Shown one piece after another: positions 1 to 7,422 of a stretch of DNA of 10,841 bases. The DNA is from Nocardioides sp. (GTDB lineage Bacteria > Actinomycetota > Actinomycetes > Propionibacteriales > Nocardioidaceae), in assembly GCA_029264225.1 (NCBI GenBank), contig JARICB010000003.1, forward strand, positions 1-10,841, given 5' to 3'. Positions within the stretch are counted from its first letter, which is position 1. Every line of letters begins with the position of its first letter. Under the pieces are notes generated by a model. The model worked only from the letters and a program-made list of their open reading frames with translations, searched no databases and was not told where the DNA came from. A program made the position numbers and the translations under genes.

Positions 1-439
1 CTTGGCTCCCGCGATAGCGCAATACGACGTCATCATCATCGACTGCCAGCCGTCCCTGGGGTTGCTGACGGTCAACGCGCTCACGGCCTCCGACGGCGTG
101 ATCGTGCCCCTGGAGTGCGAATACTTCGCCTTGCGCGGGGTGGCGCTGCTCAAGCAGACCATCGACAAGGTGCGCGAGCGGCTCAACCCCAAGCTCGAGA
201 TCGACGGCGTCCTGGGCACCATGTTCGACGGCCGCACCCTGCACAGCCGTGAGGTGATGGCGCGCCTGGTGCAGGCCTGGGGCGACAAGGTCTTCCACAC
301 CGTCATCCGCCGGACGGTGAAGTTCTCCGACTCGACCGTGGCCGGTGAGCCGATCACCGCCTATGCCTCGGCTTCGACCGGTGCCAGCGCCTACCGTCAG
401 CTCGCCCGGGAGGTGCTCACCCGATGGCCCGCCGAGTAA
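1..439 (+). CDS. ParA-family ATPase, C-terminal part (5' end outside window)
   Basis: This is the C-terminal 145 residues of a ParA/MinD-type Walker ATPase. The frame is open at the left edge, so the TTG at position 2 is an internal Leu codon and not a start. The deviant Walker A motif (KGGxxKT) lies upstream of the window. Visible are the Walker B strand YDVIIIDCQPSLG, the following VNALTASDGVIVPLECEYFALRG segment typical of ParA, and the C-terminal KFSDSTVAGEPI motif. Such ATPases bind DNA as ATP dimers and position cargo on the nucleoid. Its place directly upstream of scpA matches the second, non-oriC ParA of actinobacteria: Rv1708 in mycobacteria and PldP in Corynebacterium, the latter linked to division-site selection. 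No ParB follows; the next gene is a small RHH-like protein that overlaps this one by 16 nt. The family call is firm. The specific role is inferred from synteny. Confidence 0.93.
   Translation, partial: LAPAIAQYDVIIIDCQPSLGLLTVNALTASDGVIVPLECEYFALRGVALLKQTIDKVRERLNPKLEIDGVLGTMFDGRTLHSREVMARLVQAWGDKVFHTVIRRTVKFSDSTVAGEPITAYASASTGASAYRQLAREVLTRWPAE
408..413 (+). promoter_or_regulatory. Shine-Dalgarno GGGAGG for the RHH-like gene
   Basis: GGGAGG lies inside the parA-like gene, 10 nt before ATG 424. It decides the start: the alternative in-frame ATG at 442, just after the parA stop, has no such site in front of it. Confidence 0.6.
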
Positions 440-777
440 GCATGCCCACTGCCGACGAACTCTTCCGCCCGACCGTCGAGAGCCCCGAGTCCCCGTCGCG
501 CCCCGTGCGTGCGGTGGCCGACCAGCCCGAGCCGTCGGCAGAGGAGGGCGGCAAGAAGCGTCCCAGTGGTCGGGTCCGGCACGACGAGAAGATGACCGTC
601 TACGTCACCTCGGATGAGTTGCTCGACATCGAGCACACCCGCCTCACGCTTCGTCGCAACAACGGGCTGGCCGTCGACCGGGGCCGGCTGGTTCGCGAAG
701 CGCTCGCGCTGGTGCTGGCCGACTTCGAGGCCAACGGTGATGACAGCGCGCTGGTACGGCGCCTGACCGAGGAGTGA
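424..777 (+). CDS. Small ribbon-helix-helix-like DNA-binding protein, putative ParA partner
   Basis: The protein has 117 residues. Residues 1-50 are polar, rich in Pro, Ser and Glu, and probably disordered. Residues 56-102 look like a ribbon-helix-helix fold: a strand KMTVYVT (56-62), helix A from about 63 to 79, a turn around NNGLAVD, and helix B DRGRLVREALALVLADFE (85-102). This resembles ParG/CopG-type proteins, in which a flexible tail precedes an RHH dimer. Proteins of this type are, from memory, a common but poorly described occupant of the gap between parA-like and scpA genes in actinobacteria. The start overlaps the ParA stop by 16 nt, and the stop overlaps the scpA start as GTGA, so expression is likely coupled to both. 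I infer a centromere- or DNA-binding adaptor for the ParA ATPase. The fold was read by eye and not confirmed by a profile search. Confidence 0.75.
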   Translation: MARRVSMPTADELFRPTVESPESPSRPVRAVADQPEPSAEEGGKKRPSGRVRHDEKMTVYVTSDELLDIEHTRLTLRRNNGLAVDRGRLVREALALVLADFEANGDDSALVRRLTEE

Positions 778-1646
778 GCGCCACGACGTTCACGCCCGGC
801 GTCCCAGCCGACGGCGAGACGCCAGCCTTCGCCGTCCGGCTCGACAACTTCGAAGGCCCCTTCGACCTGTTGCTGAACCTGATCGCCAAGCACAAGCTCG
901 ACATTACCGAGGTCTCACTGTCGAGGGTGACCGACGAGTTCATCGCTCACGTCAAGATCGGCGGCAGGGCCTGGGACCTGGAGCAGACGACGTCGTTCCT
1001 GCTCGTTGCCTCCACCCTGCTCGACCTCAAGGCCGCCCGGCTGCTGCCGCAGGGCGACGTGGAGGACGAGGAGGACCTGGCCCTGCTCGAGGCGCGCGAC
1101 CTGTTGTTCGCCCGGCTCATGCAATACCGGGCGTTCAAGTTGGTTGCCGGAGTGCTCGAACAGCGCCTCGCCGACGAGGCCACCCGGCACGCCCGGCACG
1201 TGGGCCTGGAGGATCGTTTCGCGACCTTGCTGCCCGAGGTGTTGATCGGCATCGGGCTCGATGAGTTCGCCCGGCTCGCAGCCAAGGCGATGGAGCCGAA
1301 GGCCGTGCTGGAGGTCTCCCTGGAGCACATCCATGCGGCCCGCGTCAGCGTCCGCGAGCAGGCCGCGCTGGTGGTCGATCGGCTTCGACGGTCGGGAACG
1401 ATGACCTTCCGTGCCCTGTGCGGCGACTCACCTGACAAACTGACGACGGTGGCGCGGTTCCTTTCGCTGCTCGAGCTCTTCCGCGAGGGCGTCGTGTCCT
1501 TCGACCAGGTCACTCCGCTCGGCGAGTTGTCGGTGCGCTGGACCGGTGGCGAGGGCCACGACATCGTGATCAGCGACGAGTTCGACGGCACACCACCCGA
1601 TGAGCAGGACAGCCCCGATCACAGGAGGGAGCACGACGATGAGTGA
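774..1646 (+). CDS. scpA: Segregation and condensation protein A (ScpA)
   Basis: ScpA is the kleisin subunit that bridges the SMC heads and binds ScpB in bacterial condensin, which compacts and segregates the chromosome. The protein has 290 residues, slightly longer than the usual 240-270 because of an N-terminal leader and an acidic tail. The N-terminal kleisin domain is clear: FAVRLDNFEGPFDLLLNLI (19-37), then KHKLDITEVSLSRVTDEF (39-56) and FLLVASTLLDLKAARLLP (75-92), the helical bundle that contacts the SMC neck. The C-terminal winged helix (about 205-256) includes TFRALCGDSPDKLTTVARFLSLLEL. The start is GTG 774, which overlaps the preceding stop as GTGA. The GAGG beside it is too close to act as a normal ribosome site, so translational coupling is likely. 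The stop lies inside the start of scpB. Confidence 0.96.
   Translation: MSATTFTPGVPADGETPAFAVRLDNFEGPFDLLLNLIAKHKLDITEVSLSRVTDEFIAHVKIGGRAWDLEQTTSFLLVASTLLDLKAARLLPQGDVEDEEDLALLEARDLLFARLMQYRAFKLVAGVLEQRLADEATRHARHVGLEDRFATLLPEVLIGIGLDEFARLAAKAMEPKAVLEVSLEHIHAARVSVREQAALVVDRLRRSGTMTFRALCGDSPDKLTTVARFLSLLELFREGVVSFDQVTPLGELSVRWTGGEGHDIVISDEFDGTPPDEQDSPDHRREHDDE
1623..1628 (+). promoter_or_regulatory. Shine-Dalgarno AGGAGG for scpB
   Basis: A perfect AGGAGG inside the end of scpA lies 10 nt before ATG 1639. It favours this start over the upstream in-frame alternative near 1600, which would add 13 residues unlike the family. Confidence 0.75.
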
Positions 1647-2349
1647 CACGCAGCCCGATGAGCGAGAGAACCTCGACGTCGCCGTCGCCGACCTGCGACC
1701 TTCGCTGGAGGCCATCTTGATGGTTGCCGACCAGCCCCTCGACAAGGTGCAACTGGCCACCACCGTCGGTCATCCCACCGACGCCGTCGAGGCAGCGCTG
1801 CTCGAACTCGCGGCTGAATACACCGACCAGGGTCGTGGCTTCGAGCTGCGCAACGTGGCGGGCGGCTGGCGCTACTACACCCGTGAGGCCTACGCCGCGG
1901 TGGTGGAGGGATTCATCCTCGAGGGCCAGCAGGCCCGACTTACCCAGGCGGCCCTCGAGACGCTTGCCGTTGTTGCCTACAAGCAACCCATCAGTCGATC
2001 CCGGGTCTCGGCCATCCGCGGCGTCAGCGTCGACGGCGTGATGCGTACGTTGCTTACCCGCGGGCTGGTCGAGGAATCCGGGCAGGATGCCGAGACCGGA
2101 GCCAACCTCTATCGCACATCCACCTACTTCCTGGAGCGGATCGGGATCACCTCCATCGAGGACCTGCCCGAACTGGCTCCCTACCTGCCCGACATGGATG
2201 ACCTCGAGGACGAGCTGACGCAGATGGCGGCTCCCCACCCTGTGCCCGAGCCAGCACCCGAGCAGGCCCCCCAGACCCAGCATCCTTCCCATCAGGCCCC
2301 GCACAGCGGCGAGGGCACCGAACCCGACGGCGGGACCGAGATCGCGTGA
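1639..2349 (+). CDS. scpB: Segregation and condensation protein B (ScpB)
   Basis: ScpB dimerises and wraps the central part of ScpA within the SMC-ScpAB condensin complex. The protein has 236 residues. The first winged helix spans about 19-90 (LRPSLEAILMVADQPLD, then RGFELRNVAGGWRYYTREAY). The second spans about 99-170, with the signature LTQAALETLAVVAYKQPISR (101-120), IRGVSVDGVMRTLLTRGLVEE (126-146) and YRTSTYFLERIGI. An acidic segment with DMDDLEDEL (185-193) and a Pro/Glu-rich, low-complexity tail (about 198-236) follow. The ATG at 1639 overlaps the scpA stop by 8 nt, and the stop overlaps the rluB GTG as GTGA. Expression is therefore expected to be tied tightly to scpA. Confidence 0.96.
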   Translation: MSDTQPDERENLDVAVADLRPSLEAILMVADQPLDKVQLATTVGHPTDAVEAALLELAAEYTDQGRGFELRNVAGGWRYYTREAYAAVVEGFILEGQQARLTQAALETLAVVAYKQPISRSRVSAIRGVSVDGVMRTLLTRGLVEESGQDAETGANLYRTSTYFLERIGITSIEDLPELAPYLPDMDDLEDELTQMAAPHPVPEPAPEQAPQTQHPSHQAPHSGEGTEPDGGTEIA

Positions 2350-3149
2350 GACCCCACGACCAGCCCAACAACGATCAGCCCGCCTCGCAGCGTCCCGAGG
2401 CCGACGAGGACGGCCTGATCCGGCTCCAGAAACTGCTCGCGCAGTCCGGTGTCGCCAGCCGGCGCAAGTGTGAAGAACTGATGCTCAACGGGCACGTCGA
2501 GGTCAACGGAGACGTGGTGAGTCGCCTCGGCTCCAAGGTCGATCCGCGCACCGCCGTGATCCGCGTCGACGGCGAACTGCTGCCGCCGGTCAGCGACGAG
2601 GTCTACCTGGTGCTCAACAAGCCCAGGGGAGTCGTGTCCACGATGTCGGATCCCGAAGGTCGGCCCACTCTCAGCGACCTCGTCGCCGACCGGCCGGAAC
2701 GTCTCTTCCACGTCGGACGCCTCGACACCGACACCGATGGTCTGATCATCCTTACCAACGACGGCGACTTCGCCCAACGGTTGGCCCACCCCTCGTTCGA
2801 GGTCGACAAGACCTACGTCGCCGAGGTGGAGGGCGAGGTTCACATCCGCACGATCCGCGAACTCCTCGCCGGAGTGACCCTCGACGACGGCCCGGTCACC
2901 GTCAGCCAGGCCCGCGTCATCGGCGGCGACCCGCGCAAGGACGGTCACGGCAAGTCGATCGTCGAGTTGACGATCCACGAAGGCCGCAACCGCATTGTCC
3001 GGCGCCTGCTGGAGCACGTCGGTCACCCCGTGACCCGGCTGACGCGTACGGCGATCGGTCCGTTGACGCTGGCCCGGTTGCCCTCCGGTCACTTGCGGGA
3101 GCTCACGCTCAGCGAGCTCGGCAAGCTGATGGATGCATCACGCGATTGA
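2346..3149 (+). CDS. rluB: 23S rRNA pseudouridine synthase, RsuA/RluB family
   Basis: The enzyme isomerises a specific uridine of large-subunit rRNA to pseudouridine, U2605 in the E. coli RluB case. The protein has 267 residues. Residues 24-70 form an S4 RNA-binding domain (LIRLQKLLAQSGVASRRK, then LNGHVEVNGDVV). The catalytic domain begins at VYLVLNKPRGVVSTMSDPEGRP. Motif II is HVGRLDTDTDGLIILTNDG (122-140), with the nucleophilic Asp at residue 127. The C-terminal motif HEGRNRIVRRLLEHVGHPV is typical of the RsuA branch. The start is GTG 2346, overlapping the scpB stop, and the first 23 residues are polar and dispensable-looking. RluB or RsuA-type modification of another site cannot be separated by eye, but actinobacterial synteny favours RluB. 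Confidence 0.93.
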   Translation: MRPHDQPNNDQPASQRPEADEDGLIRLQKLLAQSGVASRRKCEELMLNGHVEVNGDVVSRLGSKVDPRTAVIRVDGELLPPVSDEVYLVLNKPRGVVSTMSDPEGRPTLSDLVADRPERLFHVGRLDTDTDGLIILTNDGDFAQRLAHPSFEVDKTYVAEVEGEVHIRTIRELLAGVTLDDGPVTVSQARVIGGDPRKDGHGKSIVELTIHEGRNRIVRRLLEHVGHPVTRLTRTAIGPLTLARLPSGHLRELTLSELGKLMDASRD

Positions 3150-3202
3150 GTTCGCCCGGTGACGACGAGCGGGCGGGCGTCCGGTCATCGAGGGGCGCCT
3201 AC

Positions 3203-3208
3203 TAGGCT
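3203..3208 (+). promoter_or_regulatory. Candidate leaderless promoter -10 box (TAGGCT) of aroH
   Basis: TAGGCT fits the actinobacterial housekeeping sigma -10 pattern TANNNT and ends 7 nt before ATG 3216. Transcription would begin at the A of the start codon and give a leaderless mRNA. No Shine-Dalgarno sequence precedes this ATG, which agrees. A -35 element is not recognisable at 17-18 nt. It lies in a 66-bp gap, the longest inside the operon. Confidence 0.45.
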
Positions 3209-3215
3209 CCTAGGC

Positions 3216-3593
3216 ATGGCCGTACGCGCAGTCCGGGGGGCGACCCAACTGGAGACCGACACTCGGGAACACATGCTCGAACGCGTCGCGGAGATGGTCA
3301 ACGACGTGCTGGCGGCCAATGACCTGGTCGTCGACGACTTCATCTCCATCATCTTCACCGCGACCAGTGACCTTCACAGTGAGTTCCCCGCCTACGCCGC
3401 ACGCGAGCTCGGCTTCTCCGATGTGCCGCTGATCTGTGCCCGTGAGCTCGAGATCGAAGGATCGATGCCTCGCGTGGTCCGGCTGATGGCGCACATCGAG
3501 ACCGACCTGCCCCGCGCCGACATTACCCACGTCTACCTCCACGGCGCCGCGAACCTGCGCCGAGATCTGACGCGCACCACCAGCCATGACTGA
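3216..3593 (+). CDS. aroH: Chorismate mutase, AroH type (monofunctional)
   Basis: AroH converts chorismate to prephenate, the branch point to tyrosine and phenylalanine. The 125-residue length matches the Bacillus subtilis AroH class (about 127), a trimeric pseudo-alpha/beta barrel unrelated to the helical AroQ mutases. Recalling the B. subtilis active site, its residues have counterparts here: Arg7 in MAVRAVRGAT, Cys74 and Glu77 in PLICARELEIEG, Arg89 in RVVRLM, Tyr107 in THVYLHGAA and Arg115 in NLRRDL. The conserved TATSDLHSEFPAYAARELG segment (48-66) is also present. The ATG at 3216 was chosen because the family starts right there. An in-frame GTG at 3159 would add 19 residues without family support. 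The gene overlaps tyrA by 8 nt, so its product is made together with the enzyme that uses prephenate. Confidence 0.95.
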   Translation: MAVRAVRGATQLETDTREHMLERVAEMVNDVLAANDLVVDDFISIIFTATSDLHSEFPAYAARELGFSDVPLICARELEIEGSMPRVVRLMAHIETDLPRADITHVYLHGAANLRRDLTRTTSHD

Positions 3594-4656
3594 ACTGGCC
3601 GGTCCGGTCGAGATCGTCGGAACCGGCCTGCTGGGCACCTCCATCGGCCTGGCCTGTCGAGCCCATGGCATCGAGGTGCTGCTGAGCGACCTCTCGGCTG
3701 AACACGTGCGCACGGCGAGCGGCCTGGGCGCCGGGCGCGCGAAGACGGCGCAGGACCGACCTCGACTCGTCATCGTCGCCGTCCCGCCCGACCACTTGGC
3801 CGACGCGGTGGTCGCCGCTCTGAGCGACACCGACGCATTCGTGACTGACGTAGGCAGCATCAAGAGCAGACCGCTGGAGCAGATTGCCGAGCGCGTCGAG
3901 CCGGCCCTGTTGGCGCGCTACGTCGGCTCGCATCCCATGGCCGGCAGCGAACGCTCGGGCCCGTTGGCTGCCAGCACCGCACTCTTCGACGGCCGACCGT
4001 GGGCCATCACTCCGCACGCGACCTCCTTGCCCGAAGCAGTTGGCGCGGTCTCAGCTCTGGTGAACCTGTGCGGTGCGGTGCCGACGACCTTGAACCCCGC
4101 CGAGCACGACCGGGCGGTGGCGCGCACCTCGCACCTGCCGCACCTCGCCGCCGTACTGGTGGCCGGTCGCCTGACCGGGGCCCCCGTCGAGCACCTGGCG
4201 TTGTCGGGTCAAGGTGTGCGTGACGTCACCCGGATCGCCGCCAGCGACCCCCAGATGTGGCAACAGATCCTGAATGCCAACGCCGCAGCCGTGACCGACC
4301 TGCTGGGCGAACTGCGCGAGCGGCTGGACACCCTGATCGACGCCGTCCGCTTCGACCAGCGCGACGTGCTGAGCGAGATCCTGCGCGCCGGCGTCGCCGG
4401 CACCGAGTCGATCCCCGGGAAGCACGGCGACCCGGGCCGGCCGATGCGCTCCGTCTTCGTTTCGGTGCCCGACCATCCGGGCGAATTGGCCCGCCTCTTC
4501 GGCGACGCCGGCGATATCGGTATCAACATCGAGGACGTCCGTATCGACCACGACCCGGGCCGCCCGGTCGGTCTGACCGAGCTGGTCGTCGACGAGACCC
4601 GCGCCGACGACCTGCTGAACTCTCTGGAATCTCGGGGTTGGACGACTCACCGGTAG
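3586..4656 (+). CDS. tyrA: Prephenate (or arogenate) dehydrogenase with ACT domain
   Basis: TyrA oxidatively decarboxylates prephenate to 4-hydroxyphenylpyruvate in tyrosine synthesis. The protein has 356 residues. The N-terminal Rossmann domain has the nucleotide loop GTGLLGTSIGLA (12-23) and VIVAVPPDH (62-70). The catalytic motif GSHPMAGSERSGP gives His116. The helical dimerisation domain contains TSHLPHLAA (181-189) and GVRDVTRIAASDPQMW (210-225), with Arg212 in the substrate-binding position. Residues 288-352 form an ACT domain (SVFVSVPDHPGELARLFG, then INIEDVRI), a likely site for feedback control by tyrosine. ATG 3586 overlaps the aroH stop by 8 nt and has no Shine-Dalgarno, so it is probably translated by coupling. 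Whether prephenate or arogenate is preferred cannot be told from the motifs. Confidence 0.93.
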   Translation: MTELAGPVEIVGTGLLGTSIGLACRAHGIEVLLSDLSAEHVRTASGLGAGRAKTAQDRPRLVIVAVPPDHLADAVVAALSDTDAFVTDVGSIKSRPLEQIAERVEPALLARYVGSHPMAGSERSGPLAASTALFDGRPWAITPHATSLPEAVGAVSALVNLCGAVPTTLNPAEHDRAVARTSHLPHLAAVLVAGRLTGAPVEHLALSGQGVRDVTRIAASDPQMWQQILNANAAAVTDLLGELRERLDTLIDAVRFDQRDVLSEILRAGVAGTESIPGKHGDPGRPMRSVFVSVPDHPGELARLFGDAGDIGINIEDVRIDHDPGRPVGLTELVVDETRADDLLNSLESRGWTTHR

Positions 4657-4659
4657 GAT
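4654..4659 (+). promoter_or_regulatory. Candidate leaderless promoter -10 box (TAGGAT) of cmk
   Basis: TAGGAT fits TANNNT and ends 8 nt before GTG 4668. Its first three bases are the stop codon of tyrA. No Shine-Dalgarno precedes the GTG. No good -35 is seen. It would give cmk-plsC-der its own transcript start. Confidence 0.45.
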
Positions 4660-4667
4660 CACGCCCC

Positions 4668-5342
4668 GTGAGTTCCCTTGTCGTTGCCATCGATGGACCC
4701 TCTGGCTCCGGCAAGTCCAGCACGTCGCGCGGCGTCGCAGTCCGGCTCGGGCTGCGCTACCTCGACACCGGCGCGATGTTTCGGGCCATGACCTGGTGGA
4801 TGCTGAGCCACGGCGTCGATCTGAGTAACCCAGAAGCCATCGCAGCCCGTGCCAGCGAGCCCATCATCGAGTCGGGCACCGATCCCCTCGACCCGACCAT
4901 TCTCGTCGACGGTGCCGACGCCGCCATCGCCATCCGTAGCGATGAGGTGAATGCGGCGGTCAGCCCCGTCAGCGCCGTTCCCGCGGTCCGGACCCGGTTG
5001 CTCCAACTTCAGCGCGCCATCATCGGCGAGGGTGGGATCGTCGTCGAAGGCCGAGACATCGGCTCCGTGGTGGCCCCCGACGCGCAGGTGAAGATCTACC
5101 TCAGCGCCGACGCCCAGGCCCGCGCCGTACGCCGCGCAGCCGAGGCCGGCGGCGATGTCGAGGCCACGCAGAAGTCGCTGCTCGCCCGCGACCGCATCGA
5201 CTCCGGACGGGCCACCGCGCCGCTCACCATGGCCGATGGTGCCGCCCACATCGACCCCACGCCCTTCACCCTGGCAGAGGTGATCGACCAGGTGGTGGTG
5301 CTGGTGGAGGCGGTGTCGGACGCCCGGGGGAGCGACGCATGA
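4668..5342 (+). CDS. cmk: Cytidylate kinase
   Basis: Cmk phosphorylates CMP and dCMP with ATP in the cytoplasm and recycles nucleotides for RNA, DNA and CDP-lipid synthesis. The protein has 224 residues, the normal bacterial length. Motifs: P-loop DGPSGSGKSSTSRG (9-22), the CMP-binding segment YLDTGAMFRAMTWW (31-44), EGRDIGSVVAPDA (127-139) with the nucleotide-contacting Arg-Asp, and the lid region RAAEAGGDVEATQKSLLARDRIDSGR with a basic Arg pair near 174-176. The start is GTG 4668, because the conserved protein begins MSSLVVAIDG. The frame is open for another 137 codons upstream, but that stretch lies inside tyrA and has no family resemblance. The stop overlaps plsC as ATGA. In actinobacteria cmk sits next to der, as here. 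Confidence 0.96.
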   Translation: MSSLVVAIDGPSGSGKSSTSRGVAVRLGLRYLDTGAMFRAMTWWMLSHGVDLSNPEAIAARASEPIIESGTDPLDPTILVDGADAAIAIRSDEVNAAVSPVSAVPAVRTRLLQLQRAIIGEGGIVVEGRDIGSVVAPDAQVKIYLSADAQARAVRRAAEAGGDVEATQKSLLARDRIDSGRATAPLTMADGAAHIDPTPFTLAEVIDQVVVLVEAVSDARGSDA

Positions 5343-6082
5343 TCGATCTGCCCCGACCGAGCCCTCGCCATCCCCGCCGGGCCGTGCTCCGTGTTCTGCG
5401 CCCCGTGGCCTCCACCTTGGCGCGCGGCTACTGGGACGTCCACCGCCATGGTGCCGGCCGGGTGCCCGTTTCGGGTCCAGTGATCTTTGCCTCCAACCAC
5501 GCCGGACTGATCGATGGTCCGCTGCTGACGATCCTGACGCCGCGGCCGGTGCATGCCCTCTCCAAGCGGGAGATGTTCACGGGCCTGCTGGGCCGCGTAC
5601 TGACCTGGTGCGGCCAGATCCCGCTGGAGCGCTTCGGGGCTGATCCCGGCGCCATCAAGATGTGCCTGCGGGTGCTGGCGGACGGTGGCGCGATCGGAAT
5701 CTTTCCCGAAGGCACCCGCGGTGGCGGTGACCTCGACACCTTCCACCACGGCGTGTCCTACTTGGCGATGGTTTCGGGGGCCCCCGTCGTGCCGATTACC
5801 CAGGTCGGCACCCGCCTGCCGGGTGGGCGCAGCAACTCCGTGCCGCCTCGTGGCGCGCGAATCGACTTCGCCTTCGGCGAGCCCTGGCAGACCCCGCGTC
5901 AGCCCTGGCCCCGCACGCGGGAACAGACTCTGGCAACTTCGACGTTGCTCTGGGACCACCTGCGCGAGCAACAGGCTCGCGCCCTCGCCCTGACCGGGCG
6001 CGCCCTTCCTGGGCCGCTTCGGCCCGGGGACATCGAAGACGGGCCCGACACCGGGTTCGTCGACCAAGGAGCATCATCATGA
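5339..6082 (+). CDS. plsC: 1-acyl-sn-glycerol-3-phosphate acyltransferase family protein
   Basis: PlsC-family enzymes acylate lysophosphatidic acid to phosphatidic acid at the inner face of the membrane. The protein has 247 residues. The acyltransferase motifs are present: block I NHAGLID with the HX4D pair His54/Asp59, block II near [12 protein letters not shown] (94-105), block [12 protein letters not shown] (122-130), and block [11 protein letters not shown] (150-158). There is no clear transmembrane helix; the basic N-terminus with [15 protein letters not shown] is probably amphipathic and membrane-associated. GGGGGAG at 5326-5332 stands 6 nt before ATG 5339, which overlaps the cmk stop. 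It sits between cmk, which supplies the CTP route to CDP-diacylglycerol, and der. The exact acceptor lipid is not shown by sequence, so another lysolipid acyltransferase remains possible. Confidence 0.9.
   Translation: MIDLPRPSPRHPRRAVLRVLRPVASTLARGYWDVHRHGAGRVPVSGPVIFASNHAGLIDGPLLTILTPRPVHALSKREMFTGLLGRVLTWCGQIPLERFGADPGAIKMCLRVLADGGAIGIFPEGTRGGGDLDTFHHGVSYLAMVSGAPVVPITQVGTRLPGGRSNSVPPRGARIDFAFGEPWQTPRQPWPRTREQTLATSTLLWDHLREQQARALALTGRALPGPLRPGDIEDGPDTGFVDQGASS
6066..6071 (+). promoter_or_regulatory. Shine-Dalgarno AAGGAG for der
   Basis: AAGGAG inside the 3' end of plsC lies 7 nt before ATG 6079, which overlaps the plsC stop as ATGA. It is one of the stronger ribosome sites in the operon. 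Confidence 0.7.
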
Positions 6083-7419
6083 CCGAGTACGACGAACCCA
6101 CAGGCCCCACTCCGGTGTTGGCCGTCGTCGGCCGGCCCAACGTCGGCAAGTCCACCCTCGTCAACCGGATCATCGGTCGTCGACAGGCTGTTGTCGAGGA
6201 CCGTCCCGGGGTGACCCGGGACCGCATCTCCTACGACGCGAACTGGAACGGGCGGGCCTTCACCGTCGTCGACACCGGTGGCTGGGACCCGGACGCGCGC
6301 GGACTCTTCGAACGGATCGCGGCCCAGGCCGAGGTGGCCGTCTCGCTCGCCGATGCGGTGCTCTTCGTCGTCGACGCCACGGTTGGCATTACCGACTCCG
6401 ACGAAGCGGTCGTCAGGATCCTGCGCAAGTCCGGCAAGCCGGTCGTGCTGGCCGCCAACAAGGTCGATGACCAGCGCGCCGAGGCCGAGGCCTACGGCTT
6501 GTGGAACCTCGGGCTGGGCGAGCCCTTCGCGGTCTCTGCTCTGCACGGGCGCGGGTCCGGCGACATGCTCGACGCCATCTTGGCGGCGCTGCCCGAGACA
6601 CCGATGGAGACCTTCGGCGAAGCGGGCGGTCCGCGGCGGATCGCGCTCGTCGGCAAGCCCAACGTCGGCAAGTCGTCACTACTCAACCAGCTGGCCGGAT
6701 CGGAACGCTCGGTCGTCGACGACGTGGCCGGGACCACCGTGGACCCGGTCGACGAGCTCGTCACCATGGGTGATCGCGACTGGCGCTTCATCGACACCGC
6801 CGGAATCCGCAAGCGGGTCAAGGAGGCCTCGGGCCACGAGTTCTACGCCTCGCTGCGGACCTCCACCGCCATCGACCGGGCCGAGGTCGCCGTACTCGTC
6901 ATCGACGCCGGCCAGACGGTTTCCGAGCAGGACATGCGGATCATCCAGACGATCCGCGACGCCGGGCGCGCGATGGTCCTGGCCTTCAACAAGTGGGACC
7001 TGGTCGACGACGAGCGGCGCTACTACCTCGAGCGTGAGATCGAGCGCGACCTGGTGCAGGTCCAGTGGGCGCCTCGGATCAACATCACCGCACGCACCGG
7101 CTGGCACGTCGACCGGCTGGTGCCGGCGCTCGACAAGGCCATCGAGGGCTGGGAGACCCGGGTCCCGACGGGGGCGTTGAACACGTTCCTGGGGCGCCTG
7201 GTCGGAGAGCACCCGCACCCGGTGCGCAGCGGTAAGCAGGCCAAGATCCTCTTCGCTACGCAGCCCTCGACGTCACCGCCGACGTTCATCCTGTTCACCA
7301 CCGGCAAGCTGGACGCCTCCTACGAACGCTTCGTGGAGCGTCGTCTGCGTGAGCAGTTCGGCTTCGTCGGTACGCCCATCGTCATCCAGCAACGCCCGCG
7401 CGAGAAGCGCAAGCGCTGA
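6079..7419 (+). CDS. der: Ribosome biogenesis GTPase Der (EngA)
   Basis: Der is an essential GTPase with two tandem G domains that acts in maturation of the 50S subunit. The protein has 446 residues, the usual size. G domain 1: G1 GRPNVGKST (18-26), G2 Thr46 in PGVTRDR, G3 DTGGW (65-69), G4 NKVD (127-130), G5 SAL. G domain 2: G1 GKPNVGKSS (192-200), G2 near [10 protein letters not shown]3 DTAGIRKR (239-246), G4 NKWD (304-307). The C-terminal KH-like domain (about 360-440) has [23 protein letters not shown] and [10 protein letters not shown], and ends in a basic tail REKRKR. It is the last gene of the operon; the next gene converges from the other strand with only 3 bp between stops. No hairpin terminator was found at that junction. 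Confidence 0.97.
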   Translation: MTEYDEPTGPTPVLAVVGRPNVGKSTLVNRIIGRRQAVVEDRPGVTRDRISYDANWNGRAFTVVDTGGWDPDARGLFERIAAQAEVAVSLADAVLFVVDATVGITDSDEAVVRILRKSGKPVVLAANKVDDQRAEAEAYGLWNLGLGEPFAVSALHGRGSGDMLDAILAALPETPMETFGEAGGPRRIALVGKPNVGKSSLLNQLAGSERSVVDDVAGTTVDPVDELVTMGDRDWRFIDTAGIRKRVKEASGHEFYASLRTSTAIDRAEVAVLVIDAGQTVSEQDMRIIQTIRDAGRAMVLAFNKWDLVDDERRYYLEREIERDLVQVQWAPRINITARTGWHVDRLVPALDKAIEGWETRVPTGALNTFLGRLVGEHPHPVRSGKQAKILFATQPSTSPPTFILFTTGKLDASYERFVERRLREQFGFVGTPIVIQQRPREKRKR

Positions 7420-7422
7420 GCC

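Noticed and set aside
2292..3092. 266-residue open frame on the - strand opposite rluB
   Set aside because: The + strand encodes a clear pseudouridine synthase with catalytic Asp. The - frame shows no domain and no ribosome site.
3159..3215. GTG start 19 codons before aroH
   Set aside because: AroH proteins begin at the MAVRAVRGAT-like segment; the upstream residues are not family-like and the region contains the candidate -10 box.
4257..4667. Open frame extending cmk upstream by 137 codons
   Set aside because: It lies wholly inside tyrA, is Arg/Pro-rich as expected of a shadow frame in GC-rich DNA, and the Cmk family starts at the residue encoded by GTG 4668.
5096..6067. 323-residue open frame on the - strand opposite cmk and plsC
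   Set aside because: It spans two well-supported genes on the + strand and has low-complexity composition typical of antisense frames in GC-rich DNA.
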